A stretch of DNA of 64,000 nucleotides, taken from positions 60,975 through 124,974 of the forward strand of contig NZ_JAGQCD010000009.1 in the NCBI RefSeq assembly GCF_024345975.1, written 5' to 3'. The stretch is from Cyanobium sp. Cruz-8D1 (GTDB lineage: Bacteria; Cyanobacteriota; Cyanobacteriia; PCC-6307; Cyanobiaceae). The notes under the pieces were generated by a model. It was given only the letters and a program-made list of their open reading frames with translations, was not told where the DNA came from and searched no databases. Both the position numbers and the translations under genes were made by a program. Numbering within the stretch: position 1 is the stretch's first letter; each line of letters begins with the position of its first letter. Below are positions 35,764-44,950 of this stretch, piece after piece.

Positions 35764-37202
35764 CGCCTCCCCCTGCAGCGCTCGGCGACGTCCAGCCTGA
35801 CGGGAGCCTGCGCCGGGGCCAGGTGCTCGCCCTGCTGCTGGCCGCGCTGCCACTGGTGCTGCTGCTGCAGCCCTACCAGTGGCTTTCGGCCCTGGGCTTC
35901 CGCCTCCAGCGGGCCTGGCCCCTGGGCGAACAAGGGGGCATCCCCGCTAGGAGCCTGCTGCTGGTGTTCACCGGCACGGCGCTGCTGACCCTTCTGGCGA
36001 ACGGCCCCCTGAAGGGCAGCAGGGGGGGCGGCCTCACTGGGGTGCTGGCCCTGCAGCTGGAGCAGGTGCAGCAGGGTCCGGCCCGTTCCGCGGCCCTGGC
36101 CTCGTTGGATCTGAAGCGCCAGCTAACCCGCCTGCCGCTGTTGCTGCTCACCCATGGCGCCAGCCTCACGGTGGGCCTGGAATCCCCTTCGGCCTCCCTG
36201 GGGGCGAGCCTGCTGCTGGCGCTGCGAGCCAGGCTGGCCCCCCTCAAGCGGCTGCCCCTGCCGGTACTGCTGGCGATCGGTGCCGGAGCCGGCCTGGGCA
36301 TCGCCTTCAACTCCGTCCTGCTGGGGGTCACCTACGCCGTCGAAGAGTTGTGTCGCCGGCGCTCGGCCGCCCTGATCAACGGCACCCTGCTGACCACGGG
36401 CCTGGGGGTGGTGATCGGGGCCGCCACGGGCCTGTGGCAGAGCACGGCCGAGGCGGCCCCCGCCCACCACGCCGGAGTCTCCCTGCTGGTGGGCGGGGGA
36501 GGCCACCTGATCGCGCCGGCCCTGCTGCTGACCCTGGCGGCGGGTTGGCTGGGCGGGGTGTTCACCTCCTGCACCGCCTGGATGGCCAGCCGCTGGAGCC
36601 ACTGGCTCTCTAGGCCCGTCGGCCCGGGGGGGTCGGCCAACTTCAGGCCCCTGGTCTGGGCCCTGGGGGCTGCCCTGGTGATCAGCCTGGCGGCTGTCGC
36701 CAGCGACGGCTGGAGTCTCAACGACGGCCAGTTGCTGATCCTGCGCATGGCCTACGGCGAGGAACGTCCAGGCCTGGAGGTTCTGCCCTGGCGCCTGCTG
36801 GCCTCGGTGTTGAGCATCGCCATCGGCGCCCCCGGCGGTGTCATGCACGACGCCATGTCCCTGGGTGCCCTGCTGGCGGGGCCCCTGATCGGCGATCTAC
36901 CGCCCCTGGAACGGCAGCTGCTGGTGTGGACCGGAGCGACAGCCCTGTTCAGCGGCGCCTGCCGCACGCCCCTGTTCTGCGCCCTGTTCGTGGCCCAGAT
37001 CGCCGGCAACGTCGCCCTGGTGCCTGTTCTGCTGCTGGTGGCCGCCCTGGCGGCGCCGATCGGTCGCTGGGTGGGGGCGGACAGCTGGAATGAGGTGCAG
37101 TTGGAACGCTGGCTTGAAACCCACGGTACCGGCCCAGTTGAAAAGAGAAAGCAGACTGAGTCCTCAGGCTTCCACCATTTCCTTATGCGGCTGAATAGCT
37201 GA
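35760..37202 (+). CDS. ClC-family chloride channel or transporter
   Basis: This 480-residue protein has about ten membrane helices. ClC selectivity-filter relatives are visible: GLESPSASLGASLLLALRAR (cf. GREGP), GIAFNSVLLGVTYAVEELCR and GAPGGVMHDAMSLGALLAGP (cf. GxFAP). ATALFSGACRTPLFCALFV follows. It carries chloride or exchanges chloride for protons across the inner membrane; which of the two is not clear. It has no CBS domains. The ATG overlaps the TolC stop (ATGA), so it belongs to the FUSC-porin-TolC operon. Confidence 0.88.
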   Translation: MTPPPAALGDVQPDGSLRRGQVLALLLAALPLVLLLQPYQWLSALGFRLQRAWPLGEQGGIPARSLLLVFTGTALLTLLANGPLKGSRGGGLTGVLALQLEQVQQGPARSAALASLDLKRQLTRLPLLLLTHGASLTVGLESPSASLGASLLLALRARLAPLKRLPLPVLLAIGAGAGLGIAFNSVLLGVTYAVEELCRRRSAALINGTLLTTGLGVVIGAATGLWQSTAEAAPAHHAGVSLLVGGGGHLIAPALLLTLAAGWLGGVFTSCTAWMASRWSHWLSRPVGPGGSANFRPLVWALGAALVISLAAVASDGWSLNDGQLLILRMAYGEERPGLEVLPWRLLASVLSIAIGAPGGVMHDAMSLGALLAGPLIGDLPPLERQLLVWTGATALFSGACRTPLFCALFVAQIAGNVALVPVLLLVAALAAPIGRWVGADSWNEVQLERWLETHGTGPVEKRKQTESSGFHHFLMRLNS

Positions 37203-37254
37203 AGTCTCAGCGACAGGACAAGAGCCGAAGGAGCACGGGGGAAACACGCTAATG

Positions 37255-37282
37255 TTGGCAACAGGTTTTACGCTCTTATAGG
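37255..37282 (+). promoter_or_regulatory. Candidate sigma-70 type promoter
   Basis: TTGGCA (37255-37260) and TATAGG (37277-37282) are spaced by 16 bases in a locally AT-rich stretch, 136 bases before the GAF-GGDEF gene. It is the most recognisable -35/-10 pair in this intergenic region. Confidence 0.45.
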
Positions 37283-37417
37283 CTGTCAGTCCGTCGTTGG
37301 CCAGACCAGACGCCTCACGTCACGCATCGCTCGCCACCCAAGCGGGCCTTTCCAAGCTGGTTTCGGCCCCTCCAGATTTTCACCATTGTCCAGCCCCATG
37401 CATCCAAGAGAGATCCA

Positions 37418-38383
37418 TTGAAATCACCCGAGACTCCTGAAGACGACACGCTCCGCCTCGCCAAGCTTCGATCACTCCGCATCCTGGACTCTGGAGCGGA
37501 TGTGCGTTTCGATCGGCTCACACAGATGGCACGGCGCATCTTCAACGTGCCGATTTCCATGATCCGCTTGGTGGATGAAAACCGTCAGTGGTTCCAATCC
37601 CTTGATGGCCTGACGGTCTCAGGATCTGCCAGCAGCGTTGCCTTCTACGGCCATACGATTAATGCCTCCGATGTATTCATCATTGAGGATGCGCTTGAGG
37701 ATGAGCGGTTTGCTGATCATGCGCTTGTCGTGAACGATCCACACATTCGCTTCTACGCTGGATGCCCCCTGGTTCTTGATCATCACAAACTCGGCATCCT
37801 CTGCATCGCCGACCAATCGCCAAGATCTCTGGACCAGGAGCAAATCGAAACTCTCAAGAACTTGGCGAGCCTGGTGGTGCAGGAATTTGCGGCTATCCTC
37901 CTCGCCACTAAGGACGAGCTCACCGGCCTTGAAAACAGACGCGGCTTCCTCGCTCTTGCCCAGCAAAGTCTTCAGCTCTGCACGCGGCAGGGCTTACCCG
38001 TCTCCCTGCTCAGTCTCGACCTCGGTGATTTCAAGCTGAACCGCTGCCTCCAGGACCCGCAGGACTGGAATCAAAACCTCGTCACATTTGCAGAGCTTTT
38101 GCAGCATGTATGCCGCGATTCCGATGTCGTTGCCAGGCTGGGATGTGATGAGTTCGTGGTGTTGCTGATCAATTCCACCAGGGAGCAATCAGAGAATGTC
38201 ATCCTACGCATCAAGAAAGCACTGATGCACGAAAATAATTTGGCCGGCAATCTGCACGACGTCAATTTCTGTTATGGAATCACGGCCTATCAACCCGAAA
38301 GGCATGAAACCATCGCCGAGCTACTCGCCGATGGTGACACGTTGATGCATGAGATCAAGCAACTGCGCCGTCTGGCGCTGTAG
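37418..38383 (+). CDS. GAF-GGDEF signalling protein with degenerate active site
   Basis: This 321-residue protein has a GAF domain (about residues 20-160: VRFDRLTQMARRIFNVPISM, IRLVDENRQWFQS, FYAGCPLVLDHHKLGILCIA) and a GGDEF-like domain (about 165-320: KDELTGLENRRGFLALAQQS, VVARLGCDEFVVLLIN, LLADGDTLMHEIKQ). The signature is GCDEF instead of GGDEF, so cyclic-di-GMP synthesis is uncertain. The gene is clearly less GC-rich than its neighbours, suggesting transfer. The start is TTG at 37418; an ATG in frame is not available until residue 27. The GAF ligand is unknown. Confidence 0.85.
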   Translation: MKSPETPEDDTLRLAKLRSLRILDSGADVRFDRLTQMARRIFNVPISMIRLVDENRQWFQSLDGLTVSGSASSVAFYGHTINASDVFIIEDALEDERFADHALVVNDPHIRFYAGCPLVLDHHKLGILCIADQSPRSLDQEQIETLKNLASLVVQEFAAILLATKDELTGLENRRGFLALAQQSLQLCTRQGLPVSLLSLDLGDFKLNRCLQDPQDWNQNLVTFAELLQHVCRDSDVVARLGCDEFVVLLINSTREQSENVILRIKKALMHENNLAGNLHDVNFCYGITAYQPERHETIAELLADGDTLMHEIKQLRRLAL

Positions 38384-38428
38384 TCCTCAGGCAGCGGTTC
38401 AGCGCCAGCCGCCGCTGCGGCAGCTGAA

Positions 38429-38452
38429 GGGAGGGAGGGAGGGAGGGAGGGA
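38429..38452 (+). repeat. (GGGA)6 microsatellite, possible G-quadruplex
   Basis: Six perfect copies of GGGA lie in the spacer between the GAF-GGDEF gene and the HlyD pseudogene. Four or more G-triplets separated by single A can fold as a G-quadruplex on the plus strand. Copy number is likely to vary by slippage. Confidence 0.9.
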
Positions 38453-38553
38453 GTTCGTCCATAGCTTTCAGGACATCGTCAGGTGCGCGGACCGTCGTCG
38501 CTGCCGGTGGCCCTCCCACAGCACAGCAGAAACACGATGGCGGCGGCAGGCGA

Positions 38554-38687
38554 TCACTCCAGACGGGAGGGAATCCAGCGCTCCATCCTGTAGCCCAGAA
38601 TCACCAGCAGGACCACCTCACTGACCAGCCAGGGAACTTCCTGGCGCAGCAGGGGATTGCGGATCTGCCACCAGCCCGATCGCTCAT
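38554..38687 (-). pseudogene. Remnant of a small membrane protein after HlyD
   Basis: An ATG at 38687 overlaps the HlyD stop (ATGA) and starts MSDR. After a one-base shift the frame reads GWWQIRNPLLRQEVPWLVSE, VVLLVILGYRMERWIPSRLE and then a stop at 38554-38556. The second part has a clear membrane helix. So it is probably a frameshifted, roughly 45-residue membrane protein, or the start of a lost larger gene of the same secretion locus. The family is not recognised. Confidence 0.45.
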
Positions 38688-40016
38688 GGCCGTGGCCCGC
38701 TCTGGCGCAGTGAGGGGCGGTCCCAAAGGCGATCGATGCGCAGCGTGCGGTAGCCGCCGGTGAGGGAGCGCAGCCCTGGAATCACGTAGGTAATCGGCGT
38801 GCACCATTCCACGTAGGCATGGGCGGCGATCGTGAGGCCTTCCCGCACAGGGAAGACGCCGCTGCCGCCCGAAAGGGTCCAGCGGTAGCCGTCCCGGCTG
38901 GTGGGATCCCGCTCCAGCTCAATCTCCGTGCGCATCACCGGACCCCGCTTGAGCAGGTCATGGGCCAGCTGGGGGTTGCCGATGGTGGTGGAGATGTCCT
39001 CCTCCGTGGCCGGCAAGGCCAGAACCTGGGTCACCTTGCCCATGATGCCGCCAAACCGGCCCCGCTGGTCCCAGAGGGGCACCACCTCCACCGGCAGACC
39101 CGCCGGCAGACGCCGGGCATCGGCAGGGGCGAAATAGGCCACGGCCCGCAGGATCGGCGCCCGCACACCGGTGCTGGCCGTAGCCCGGCCCAGGGTGCCC
39201 AGGCGCTGCCCGGTCGCAACCGTCTGGCCCTGGATCACCTGCAGATCCAGCACCGTGCCGTCACGGTCGACCAGCACCTGGCCGTCATAAGCCAGGCGGG
39301 CCTCGGTGACACGGATCTGGCGGCGCATGTCGTCGATCTGATAATGGCGGCGCAAGGCCTGGGTCTGGATGTCGAGCTTGACCTGCTCGTAGCGGGTCAG
39401 CAGCGCCTTCTCCTGGATCCTGACCGCATCGAGATTGACGCTGGTGCTGGTCAGACCCTGCTCAGCGGCCCCCACCTCGGAGGCCAGGGGGGCCACCACC
39501 TCCCGCTGGCTCAGCCAGCGCAGGTTGCGCACCTTTTCCGCGTAAGTAGCCGCCAGCTCCTCATAGCGGCGCCGATCCTGGGCCAGCTTGGCCAGGGAGG
39601 TGTCGACGCTGAGCATCTCGCTGGCCAACCGCAGGCCATCCCGGCGGTCAAGTTCCCGGTTGTCGCGCTCCAGCTGGGCCAGGTTGCCGCGTTGCTGCTG
39701 CAGCTGACGATCGAGCACCGGCAGGTACAGCTCCATCAGCACCTGCCCCTTGCGCACCATCTGCCCCACGGCCACCCGCAGGCGCCGCACCTGACCACCG
39801 GCGCGGGCATCGAGCAGGCCGGCGGTGTCGGGGTAAAGCAACACCCCCTACCCCATCACCTCTGTGGGCACGGGCCAGAACAGCACCCACAGCCCCAGGC
39901 CACCCGGCCACCAGGCAGGCCCCCACCTGGCCCCGATCACCCAGGCCCCGCCAACGGCGGCGCAAGCCAGCGGCCGGCCGAAGGGGCGGCGCTGCACCGG
40001 TCGGGGGAGCGGACAT
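38684..40016 (-). pseudogene. HlyD-type membrane fusion protein, NHLM-like, disrupted
   Basis: The C-terminal part (385 residues, from about 39844) reads LLYPDTAGLLDARAGGQVRR, then a long coiled coil (QQQRGNLAQLERDNRELDRR) and barrel blocks, ending in GGYRTLRIDRLWDRPSLRQ. This resembles the HlyD-like protein of NHLM (nitrile-hydratase-leader or Nif11-type) peptide export. The N-terminal part with the membrane helix (GLGLWVLFWPVPTEVMG) is in frame but ends at TAG (39848-39850), directly before GVLLYPD. The start MSAP at 40016 is separated by a frameshift in a run of five C from RPVQRRPFGRPLA. Two lesions make it a likely pseudogene. Confidence 0.75.
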
Positions 40017-40055
40017 AGCCATCGCCCGCCAGCACGCTGGATGGGGGCCCGCCTG

Positions 40056-41120
40056 TCAGCCCGCCAGGACGCCCAATCCGGCCAGGGCCGAGCCATCGGC
40101 CACACCAGCGATCACATCGGCCAGCAATGGAGCGAGCACCGGCACCTGGGCGAAGGCACCGCCAAACCCACTGAACACCCACAGGCCCGCCGCCCCCGGC
40201 AGCGAGCCCACCAGGGGAAGCCCGCCACTGCAGAACGCCACCGGCACCTGCCGGTAGGGGCCTGGCAGGGCGGCCAGCAGCGGGTCGAGTCCGGCCAGTC
40301 CCTGGCGCAGTCGCCCTTCCATAGCCGCCGCTTCCGGTGGCTCGCCAACCTGCAGGCCCGGCCGCACCAGGCTGATCTGGCCCAGCAGCAACCCTGCGCC
40401 CCAGGGGGCGCAACCGGCATCGACGATCCAGCGCTCCTCCCCCAGCCCCGGCGCCGCCCCTTCCAGAGCTGGACGCTGCCAGTGGCGCGGCTGCACGAGG
40501 CGGCGCCGCATGGCGTGCCGCCACCAGGGGCTGGCGGACGGAGAGGGAAGGGTCGGGCGCGCCGGCAGGGCCAGCACCCCGGCCCAGCTGACCCGGTGAC
40601 GGTCCGGCAAGGCGGGGGCGAGGGCGCGGCAACCGGCCCCGGCCGCCAGCACCACCTGCTCCGCCAGCAGGGGGCCTCCGGGCTCCAGCTGCAGCTGCCA
40701 GCCAGCGGCCAGCGGCCGTGGTGGGGCCAGGACCCGCGCCCGTCGCAGCTCCACCCCAGCGGCCGCCAGCACCCGCGGCAGGGCGGCCATCAGCAGGCTG
40801 CTGTCCACCTGGGCGAAGGGGGGGCGCAGCAGGGACGTGTCCCAGCCGCCGCCATGGAGGCGCAGACCGCAACCCCGCCAGCCGAGAAAACCATGCCGGC
40901 CCTGCAGCCGTCGCCAGCGCTCAGGGGCCTGGCGCAGCAGCGGACCGAGACGGCCGGGGGCCCCAGCCCACCAAGCCACGCCGCCATAACTGAGCGCCGT
41001 GGCCGAGACCTCGCCCGCATCGACAAGGGTCACCGGCAGGCCCCGCTCCACCAGCTCCAGAGCCAGCAGGCTGCCCGCCAGGCCGCCCCCCACGATGGTC
41101 AGCCGGCCAGGGGCGGACAC
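40056..41120 (-). CDS. FAD-dependent oxidoreductase, DAO family
   Basis: This 354-residue protein has the FAD-binding LTIVGGGLAGSLLALELVER near the start, followed by LVDAGEVSATALSYGGVAWW, where the flavin-contacting small residues lie. Later blocks are EQVVLAAGAGCRALAPALP and GLWVFSGFGGAFAQVPVLA. The overall layout is like glycine/D-amino acid oxidase enzymes; the substrate is unknown. The GTG at 41120 starts just after the psbP stop, so psbP and this gene probably share a transcript. Confidence 0.85.
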   Translation of the reverse strand: MSAPGRLTIVGGGLAGSLLALELVERGLPVTLVDAGEVSATALSYGGVAWWAGAPGRLGPLLRQAPERWRRLQGRHGFLGWRGCGLRLHGGGWDTSLLRPPFAQVDSSLLMAALPRVLAAAGVELRRARVLAPPRPLAAGWQLQLEPGGPLLAEQVVLAAGAGCRALAPALPDRHRVSWAGVLALPARPTLPSPSASPWWRHAMRRRLVQPRHWQRPALEGAAPGLGEERWIVDAGCAPWGAGLLLGQISLVRPGLQVGEPPEAAAMEGRLRQGLAGLDPLLAALPGPYRQVPVAFCSGGLPLVGSLPGAAGLWVFSGFGGAFAQVPVLAPLLADVIAGVADGSALAGLGVLAG

Positions 41121-41122
41121 CC

Positions 41123-41716
41123 CTAGATCTGCAGGGTGAAGGAACCGATCACCACGGCAAACAGATCCTTGACCTTGTTCCAACGGGCTTCGTTGGTGCT
41201 GGCGGCGAAGGTGTAAAGCCGGCCGCGGTCCACCACCACGGTGGCGAGCTCGTGGCGGTCCCGGTCGGCCAGATGGACCGTGTACTCAAGGTCGTAGTAC
41301 GTGCGGCCGCCCTGTTCGCGCTCGTGGGCTTCCACCAGTTCGGCGTCACGGCCACTGCCTTCCGGTGAGATGACGCTGCGGCGCAGGGTCTCGCCCACCT
41401 CAACGGCACTGCCCAGCTGGCTGAGATCCCGGTCGGGGGTGACCTCGGACACCACCAGGCTGAGGGTTTCGTCGCTGTTGATCAGGTCGTGGAAGACCAC
41501 CTGGGGGCCATTGCTGACCTGCACCCGGGTCCAGCCGGTGGGGTACAGGAAGGCATAGCGGCCATCCGGGCTCTGAAAGGAATTCAGACCCGCGGCTGCG
41601 GCGCTGCAACCCACCAGCATCAGGCTCAGCAGCAGGGCCCCGACCAGGGAGCCGCCCCAGCGTCGGCGCCCAGTGGCGGCAGGTGGAAGGGGCTGGTGGG
41701 TGGCAGGAAAACCCAT
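41123..41716 (-). CDS. psbP: PsbP-like photosystem II lipoprotein
   Basis: This 197-residue protein has a lipoprotein signal peptide with lipobox [12 protein letters not shown] (about residue 37). A PsbP domain follows: [60 protein letters not shown] and [20 protein letters not shown]. CyanoP assists photosystem II assembly at the lumenal face. The ATG at 41716 was chosen; ATG at 41758 and GTG at 41764 are possible. It is divergent from recR with very close or overlapping starts. Confidence 0.9.
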   Translation of the reverse strand: MGFPATHQPLPPAATGRRRWGGSLVGALLLSLMLVGCSAAAAGLNSFQSPDGRYAFLYPTGWTRVQVSNGPQVVFHDLINSDETLSLVVSEVTPDRDLSQLGSAVEVGETLRRSVISPEGSGRDAELVEAHEREQGGRTYYDLEYTVHLADRDRHELATVVVDRGRLYTFAASTNEARWNKVKDLFAVVIGSFTLQI

Positions 41717-42423
41717 GGCACGGGGCGGGGCAGGGGAGCTGGCAAGAGCCGCCGCCATCCTCACCCGGCGCCCCGCCCCGCGCGAGCGGGCCGCCTAGAT
41801 TCACACCAGCTGCAGTCGGTTCGCTGAGCGGTTTCACCCGACCCCTGGCCAGGCTGATCGACCAGTTCGAGCGCCTGCCGGGCATCGGGCCCCGCACGGC
41901 CCAGCGGCTGGCCCTGCACCTGCTGCGCCAGCCGGAGGAGCAGATCCGCAGCTTCGCCGACGCCCTGCTGGCGGCCCGCAGCCAGGTGGGGCAGTGCCGG
42001 AGCTGTTTCCACCTTTCGGCCGAGGAGTTCTGCGAGATCTGCCGCAACGAGGAGCGTCGCAACGGGCAGATCTGCGTGGTGTCCGACTCCCGCGACCTGC
42101 TGGCGATGGAACGCAGCCGCGAATTCCATGGGCACTACCACGTGCTGGGCGGACTGATCTCGCCGATGGATGGAATCGGGCCGGAACTGTTGCAGATCCA
42201 GCCGCTGGTGGAGCGGGTCGACCGGGAGGGGGTCATCGAGGTGATCCTCGCCCTGACCCCGAGCGTGGAGGGCGACACCACCAGCCTTTACCTGGCCAGG
42301 CTGCTCAAGCCCTTCACCAGCGTCACCCGCCTCGCCTATGGACTGCCAGTCGGTGGCGAGCTGGAGTACGCCGACGAGGTGACCCTGGCGCGGGCCTTTG
42401 AAGGGCGCCGCCGGATGGAATGA
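41683..42423 (+). CDS. recR: Recombination protein RecR
   Basis: RecR with the helix-hairpin-helix [24 protein letters not shown] (shown in part), the zinc finger [16 protein letters not shown] and a Toprim domain ([40 protein letters not shown]). It loads RecA-related repair factors with RecO. The conserved part begins near FTRPLARLI at about 41834. No ATG, GTG or TTG lies between there and the GTG at 41683, and the residues encoded in between are low-complexity. So the true start may be the CTG at 41824-41826 or another non-canonical codon. The given start is the only standard one in frame. Confidence 0.85.
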   Translation: MEGAGGWQENPWHGAGQGSWQEPPPSSPGAPPRASGPPRFTPAAVGSLSGFTRPLARLIDQFERLPGIGPRTAQRLALHLLRQPEEQIRSFADALLAARSQVGQCRSCFHLSAEEFCEICRNEERRNGQICVVSDSRDLLAMERSREFHGHYHVLGGLISPMDGIGPELLQIQPLVERVDREGVIEVILALTPSVEGDTTSLYLARLLKPFTSVTRLAYGLPVGGELEYADEVTLARAFEGRRRME

Positions 42424-42720
42424 CGTGCTCGCAGGGGGGCCAACAAAGCCAGGCCTTCGATCTGTTGGCCACCTTCGTCAACGCCTCTGAGGCACCGAAG
42501 CCGTCGCCATAGCTGCCGAGCGCAGGCACCCTGCCGCACTTCAGCCAACGATGGCGAGACCCCATCGACCTGACCGTCCTGACCAGTGGCCTGCAGCTGC
42601 TGATCGCCCTGCTGGGGCAGTCGTCCGCCATGGGCCTGCCTCTCTGCCTGGTCACCTGGCTGATCCTTGCCATCGTGATGGCCCTCAGCCATCCCGCCAT
42701 GGATCTGCTGGCCGGGCACC
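42424..42720 (+). other. Region with a possible broken membrane-protein start
   Basis: About 297 bases separate recR from the EF-hand frame. From about 42510 to 42720 one plus frame reads LPHFSQRWRDPIDLTVLTSG, then LQLLIALLGQSSAMGLPLCL and VTWLILAIVMALSHPAMDLL, which looks like real coding with one membrane helix. It has no start codon until the ATG at 42630. It changes frame at about 42720, where the EF-hand frame starts. This could be the N-terminal end of a frameshifted gene, or a separate small membrane protein. Confidence 0.4.
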
Positions 42721-43353
42721 ATGCCAGCGGCCCAGGGTCCTGTTGCCGCCGCCCTGCTTCCGGGGGGGCTTGCGGGGCTTCAGGCAGGTCTTCCTCTGCC
42801 CTTCCCTGGCCAGTGGCCTGCTGGTGCTTGGGGCCGTTATCGGCAGCGGCTCGTTGTCGCCAGATCACTGCTGAGCGATGTTCGTCCCCAGCCGAACCGG
42901 GCCCTGGCCGGGGAACGCCAGTTGTCGCTGCTCCCCCTGGCGGAGGTCTGCCAGCGGCAGCGACTTCAGGTCCTGTTCGTGGAACTCGACCGGGACGGCA
43001 ACGGCAGCCTCAGCGTGGCCGACCTGGCCGAAGGTCTGGAGCAGCGACCAGCTGGAACGCGGCACCAGAGCACGTCTCCCCTGCCCCTGGCGGTGCCGGT
43101 GGTGGATCCAGACGAGTTCGCCGAACTGATGCTGCGGCTGCGCCGTCTGCAGGAGGGCCGGGAGCGGCTGCTCACCTACCTGCAACCCGTGGATGCCGAC
43201 GGCAATGACCCGATGGAACCCGCCGAACTTGACCGGCTGCTGGGCAGCGTCGGACACCCCCGGCTCCATGCCCAGGAAGGCCAGCCTCTGTTCGGCTCAG
43301 AGGGCCGTGGCCTGAGCTGGGGAGACTTCGTCGACCGACTCCTGCCGACCTGA
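42721..43353 (+). CDS. EF-hand calcium-binding protein
   Basis: This 210-residue protein has two EF-hand loops: [13 protein letters not shown] (about residue 90) and [13 protein letters not shown] (about 168). Each has Asp/Asn at the usual ligand positions 1, 3 and 5 and an acidic or polar residue at 12. The N-terminus is hydrophobic and proline-rich ([20 protein letters not shown]). It may be a calcium-responsive or periplasmic protein; the partner is unknown. The start at 42721 may not be original because a neighbouring frame upstream also looks coding. Confidence 0.65.
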   Translation: MPAAQGPVAAALLPGGLAGLQAGLPLPFPGQWPAGAWGRYRQRLVVARSLLSDVRPQPNRALAGERQLSLLPLAEVCQRQRLQVLFVELDRDGNGSLSVADLAEGLEQRPAGTRHQSTSPLPLAVPVVDPDEFAELMLRLRRLQEGRERLLTYLQPVDADGNDPMEPAELDRLLGSVGHPRLHAQEGQPLFGSEGRGLSWGDFVDRLLPT

Positions 43354-43463
43354 GGAAGCGGGCCTCGCAGGGAGATCACTGGCGGCGGCGAAGCCCCTAT
43401 TGTCTGGTTCAGCCGGCCGGAATTGCCGTTCGGAGCACTCAGCGCGCGGTTGCCCTGACAGCG

Positions 43464-44375
43464 ATGCGACCCACCAGCCGCTACAGCACCATCCCCCCCG
43501 TCGAGCGACTGCCGGAGTGGATCCGGCGCCCCCTCGGTGAGGCCTCGGCCACCGAACGGGTCCAGGGGGTGGTCCGGGAGCAGCGGCTGCACACCATCTG
43601 CGAGGAGGGGCGCTGCCCCAATCGGGGCGAGTGCTACGCCGCCGGCACGGCCACCTTCCTGCTGGGCGGGCCCATCTGCACCCGTAGCTGCGCCTTCTGC
43701 CAGGTGGATAAAGGCAGGGCACCGCTGCCCCTCGACGGGGGTGAAGCGGAGAGGGTGGCGGAGGCGGTGCAGGTGCTCGGCCTGCGCTACGTGGTGCTCA
43801 CCGCCGTGGCCCGCGACGACCTGGACGACCACGGGACCAGCCTGTTCACCGCCGCCATGGCAGCGATCCGGCGCCGCGATCCGCAAGTGCTGATCGAGGT
43901 GCTCACCCCCGATTTCTGGGGCGGCCATGCCGACCCCGACCAGGGCCGCCGGGCCCAGCGGCAGCGACTGGCCGCGGTGTTGGCCGCCGCGCCGGTGTGC
44001 TTCAACCACAACCTGGAGACGGTGCAACGCCTGCAGGGGGAGGTGCGCCGCGGCGCCACCTACGGCCGCTCCCTGGAGCTGCTGGCCATGGCCCGGGAAC
44101 TGGCGCCGGAGATCCCCACCAAATCCGGCCTGATGCTGGGGCTCGGCGAAACCGCCGCGGAGGTGGTGGCCACCCTGGAACACCTGCGGGCCGCCGGCTG
44201 TCAACGACTCACCCTGGGCCAGTACCTGCGCCCCTCCCTGGCCCACATCCCCGTGGCCCGCTACTGGAGACCGGAGGAATTCGAGGAGCTGGGCGCCATC
44301 GCCAGTGGCATGGGCTTCGCCCAGGTGCGCAGCGGTCCCCTGGTGCGCAGCAGCTACCACGCCGCCGTGGAGTAG
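43464..44375 (+). CDS. lipA: Lipoyl synthase
   Basis: This 303-residue radical-SAM enzyme inserts two sulfurs into octanoyl groups on lipoyl domains. The auxiliary-cluster motif is [12 protein letters not shown] (CX4CX5C) and the radical-SAM motif is [10 protein letters not shown] (CX3CX2C). Later blocks are [37 protein letters not shown] and [17 protein letters not shown]. It ends with RSSYHAA, containing the conserved Ser. The ATG at 43464 fits. Several cyanobacteria carry two lipA genes, and which one this is cannot be decided from the window. Confidence 0.95.
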   Translation: MRPTSRYSTIPPVERLPEWIRRPLGEASATERVQGVVREQRLHTICEEGRCPNRGECYAAGTATFLLGGPICTRSCAFCQVDKGRAPLPLDGGEAERVAEAVQVLGLRYVVLTAVARDDLDDHGTSLFTAAMAAIRRRDPQVLIEVLTPDFWGGHADPDQGRRAQRQRLAAVLAAAPVCFNHNLETVQRLQGEVRRGATYGRSLELLAMARELAPEIPTKSGLMLGLGETAAEVVATLEHLRAAGCQRLTLGQYLRPSLAHIPVARYWRPEEFEELGAIASGMGFAQVRSGPLVRSSYHAAVE

Positions 44376-44398
44376 CCGCAACGGCCTGAGTGACGCTC

Positions 44399-44950
44399 TC
44401 AGAGACGCAACTGGAACGCCTCCCGGCGGTGGAAGTCGGGCTCAGCCCCCGGATGGGACAGGGCCCAGTAGCTCAGCCGCCCGCTGCGCTCTTCGATCAC
44501 GCTGGTGATCCCCACCTGCAGAGGCGCCTCCTCAGCGAGCCCCTGTGGCAGCAACAGATCCAGGTGCAGCGTCAACTCGGCAGCGTCGCGGACGACGCGA
44601 TGCGGCGGCAGGTCGTAGCCGGGCTCGGGCGTCAGACCATCGCGGTAGTCCTCCAGTCGGTAGAGGTTCCAGTGGCCGGCCGGGGACAGATTGAGTTCCC
44701 AGTAGGGCCTCTCCCCCTCGACACCCCAGAGGCACTCGAAACAGGTCGTGGACCAGAGGCCATCCCGGCGCACAGGTGCCACGACCGGCGCCGGCAGATG
44801 CACCGCCTCGATCGCTCCTCCCAGCCGCAAACGCAGCAGAAGCCGCGAGCCCTCTCGGCTGATCTCGCCCCCCAGCTGAAGAGCCGGCGACGCTGTGCCG
44901 TCATCAAAGGGGCACAGCTCGAAGCGCTGGGAAACGGACGCCACCACCAT
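44399..44950 (-). CDS. DOMON-like domain protein
   Basis: This 183-residue protein is a soluble beta-sandwich with the characteristic DGLWSTTCFECLWGVEGERP, then YWELNLSPAGHWNLYRLEDY. This matches the family annotated as DOMON-like in cyanobacteria. It may bind sugars or haem; no activity is known to me. The ATG overlaps the stop of the kinase-like gene upstream (TGATG), so it is the last gene of a three-gene operon. Confidence 0.8.
   Translation of the reverse strand: MVVASVSQRFELCPFDDGTASPALQLGGEISREGSRLLLRLRLGGAIEAVHLPAPVVAPVRRDGLWSTTCFECLWGVEGERPYWELNLSPAGHWNLYRLEDYRDGLTPEPGYDLPPHRVVRDAAELTLHLDLLLPQGLAEEAPLQVGITSVIEERSGRLSYWALSHPGAEPDFHRREAFQLRL

Noticed and set aside
38349..38624. Plus-strand frame over the GGGA repeat
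   Set aside because: It is a chance frame over a microsatellite with no protein-like features.
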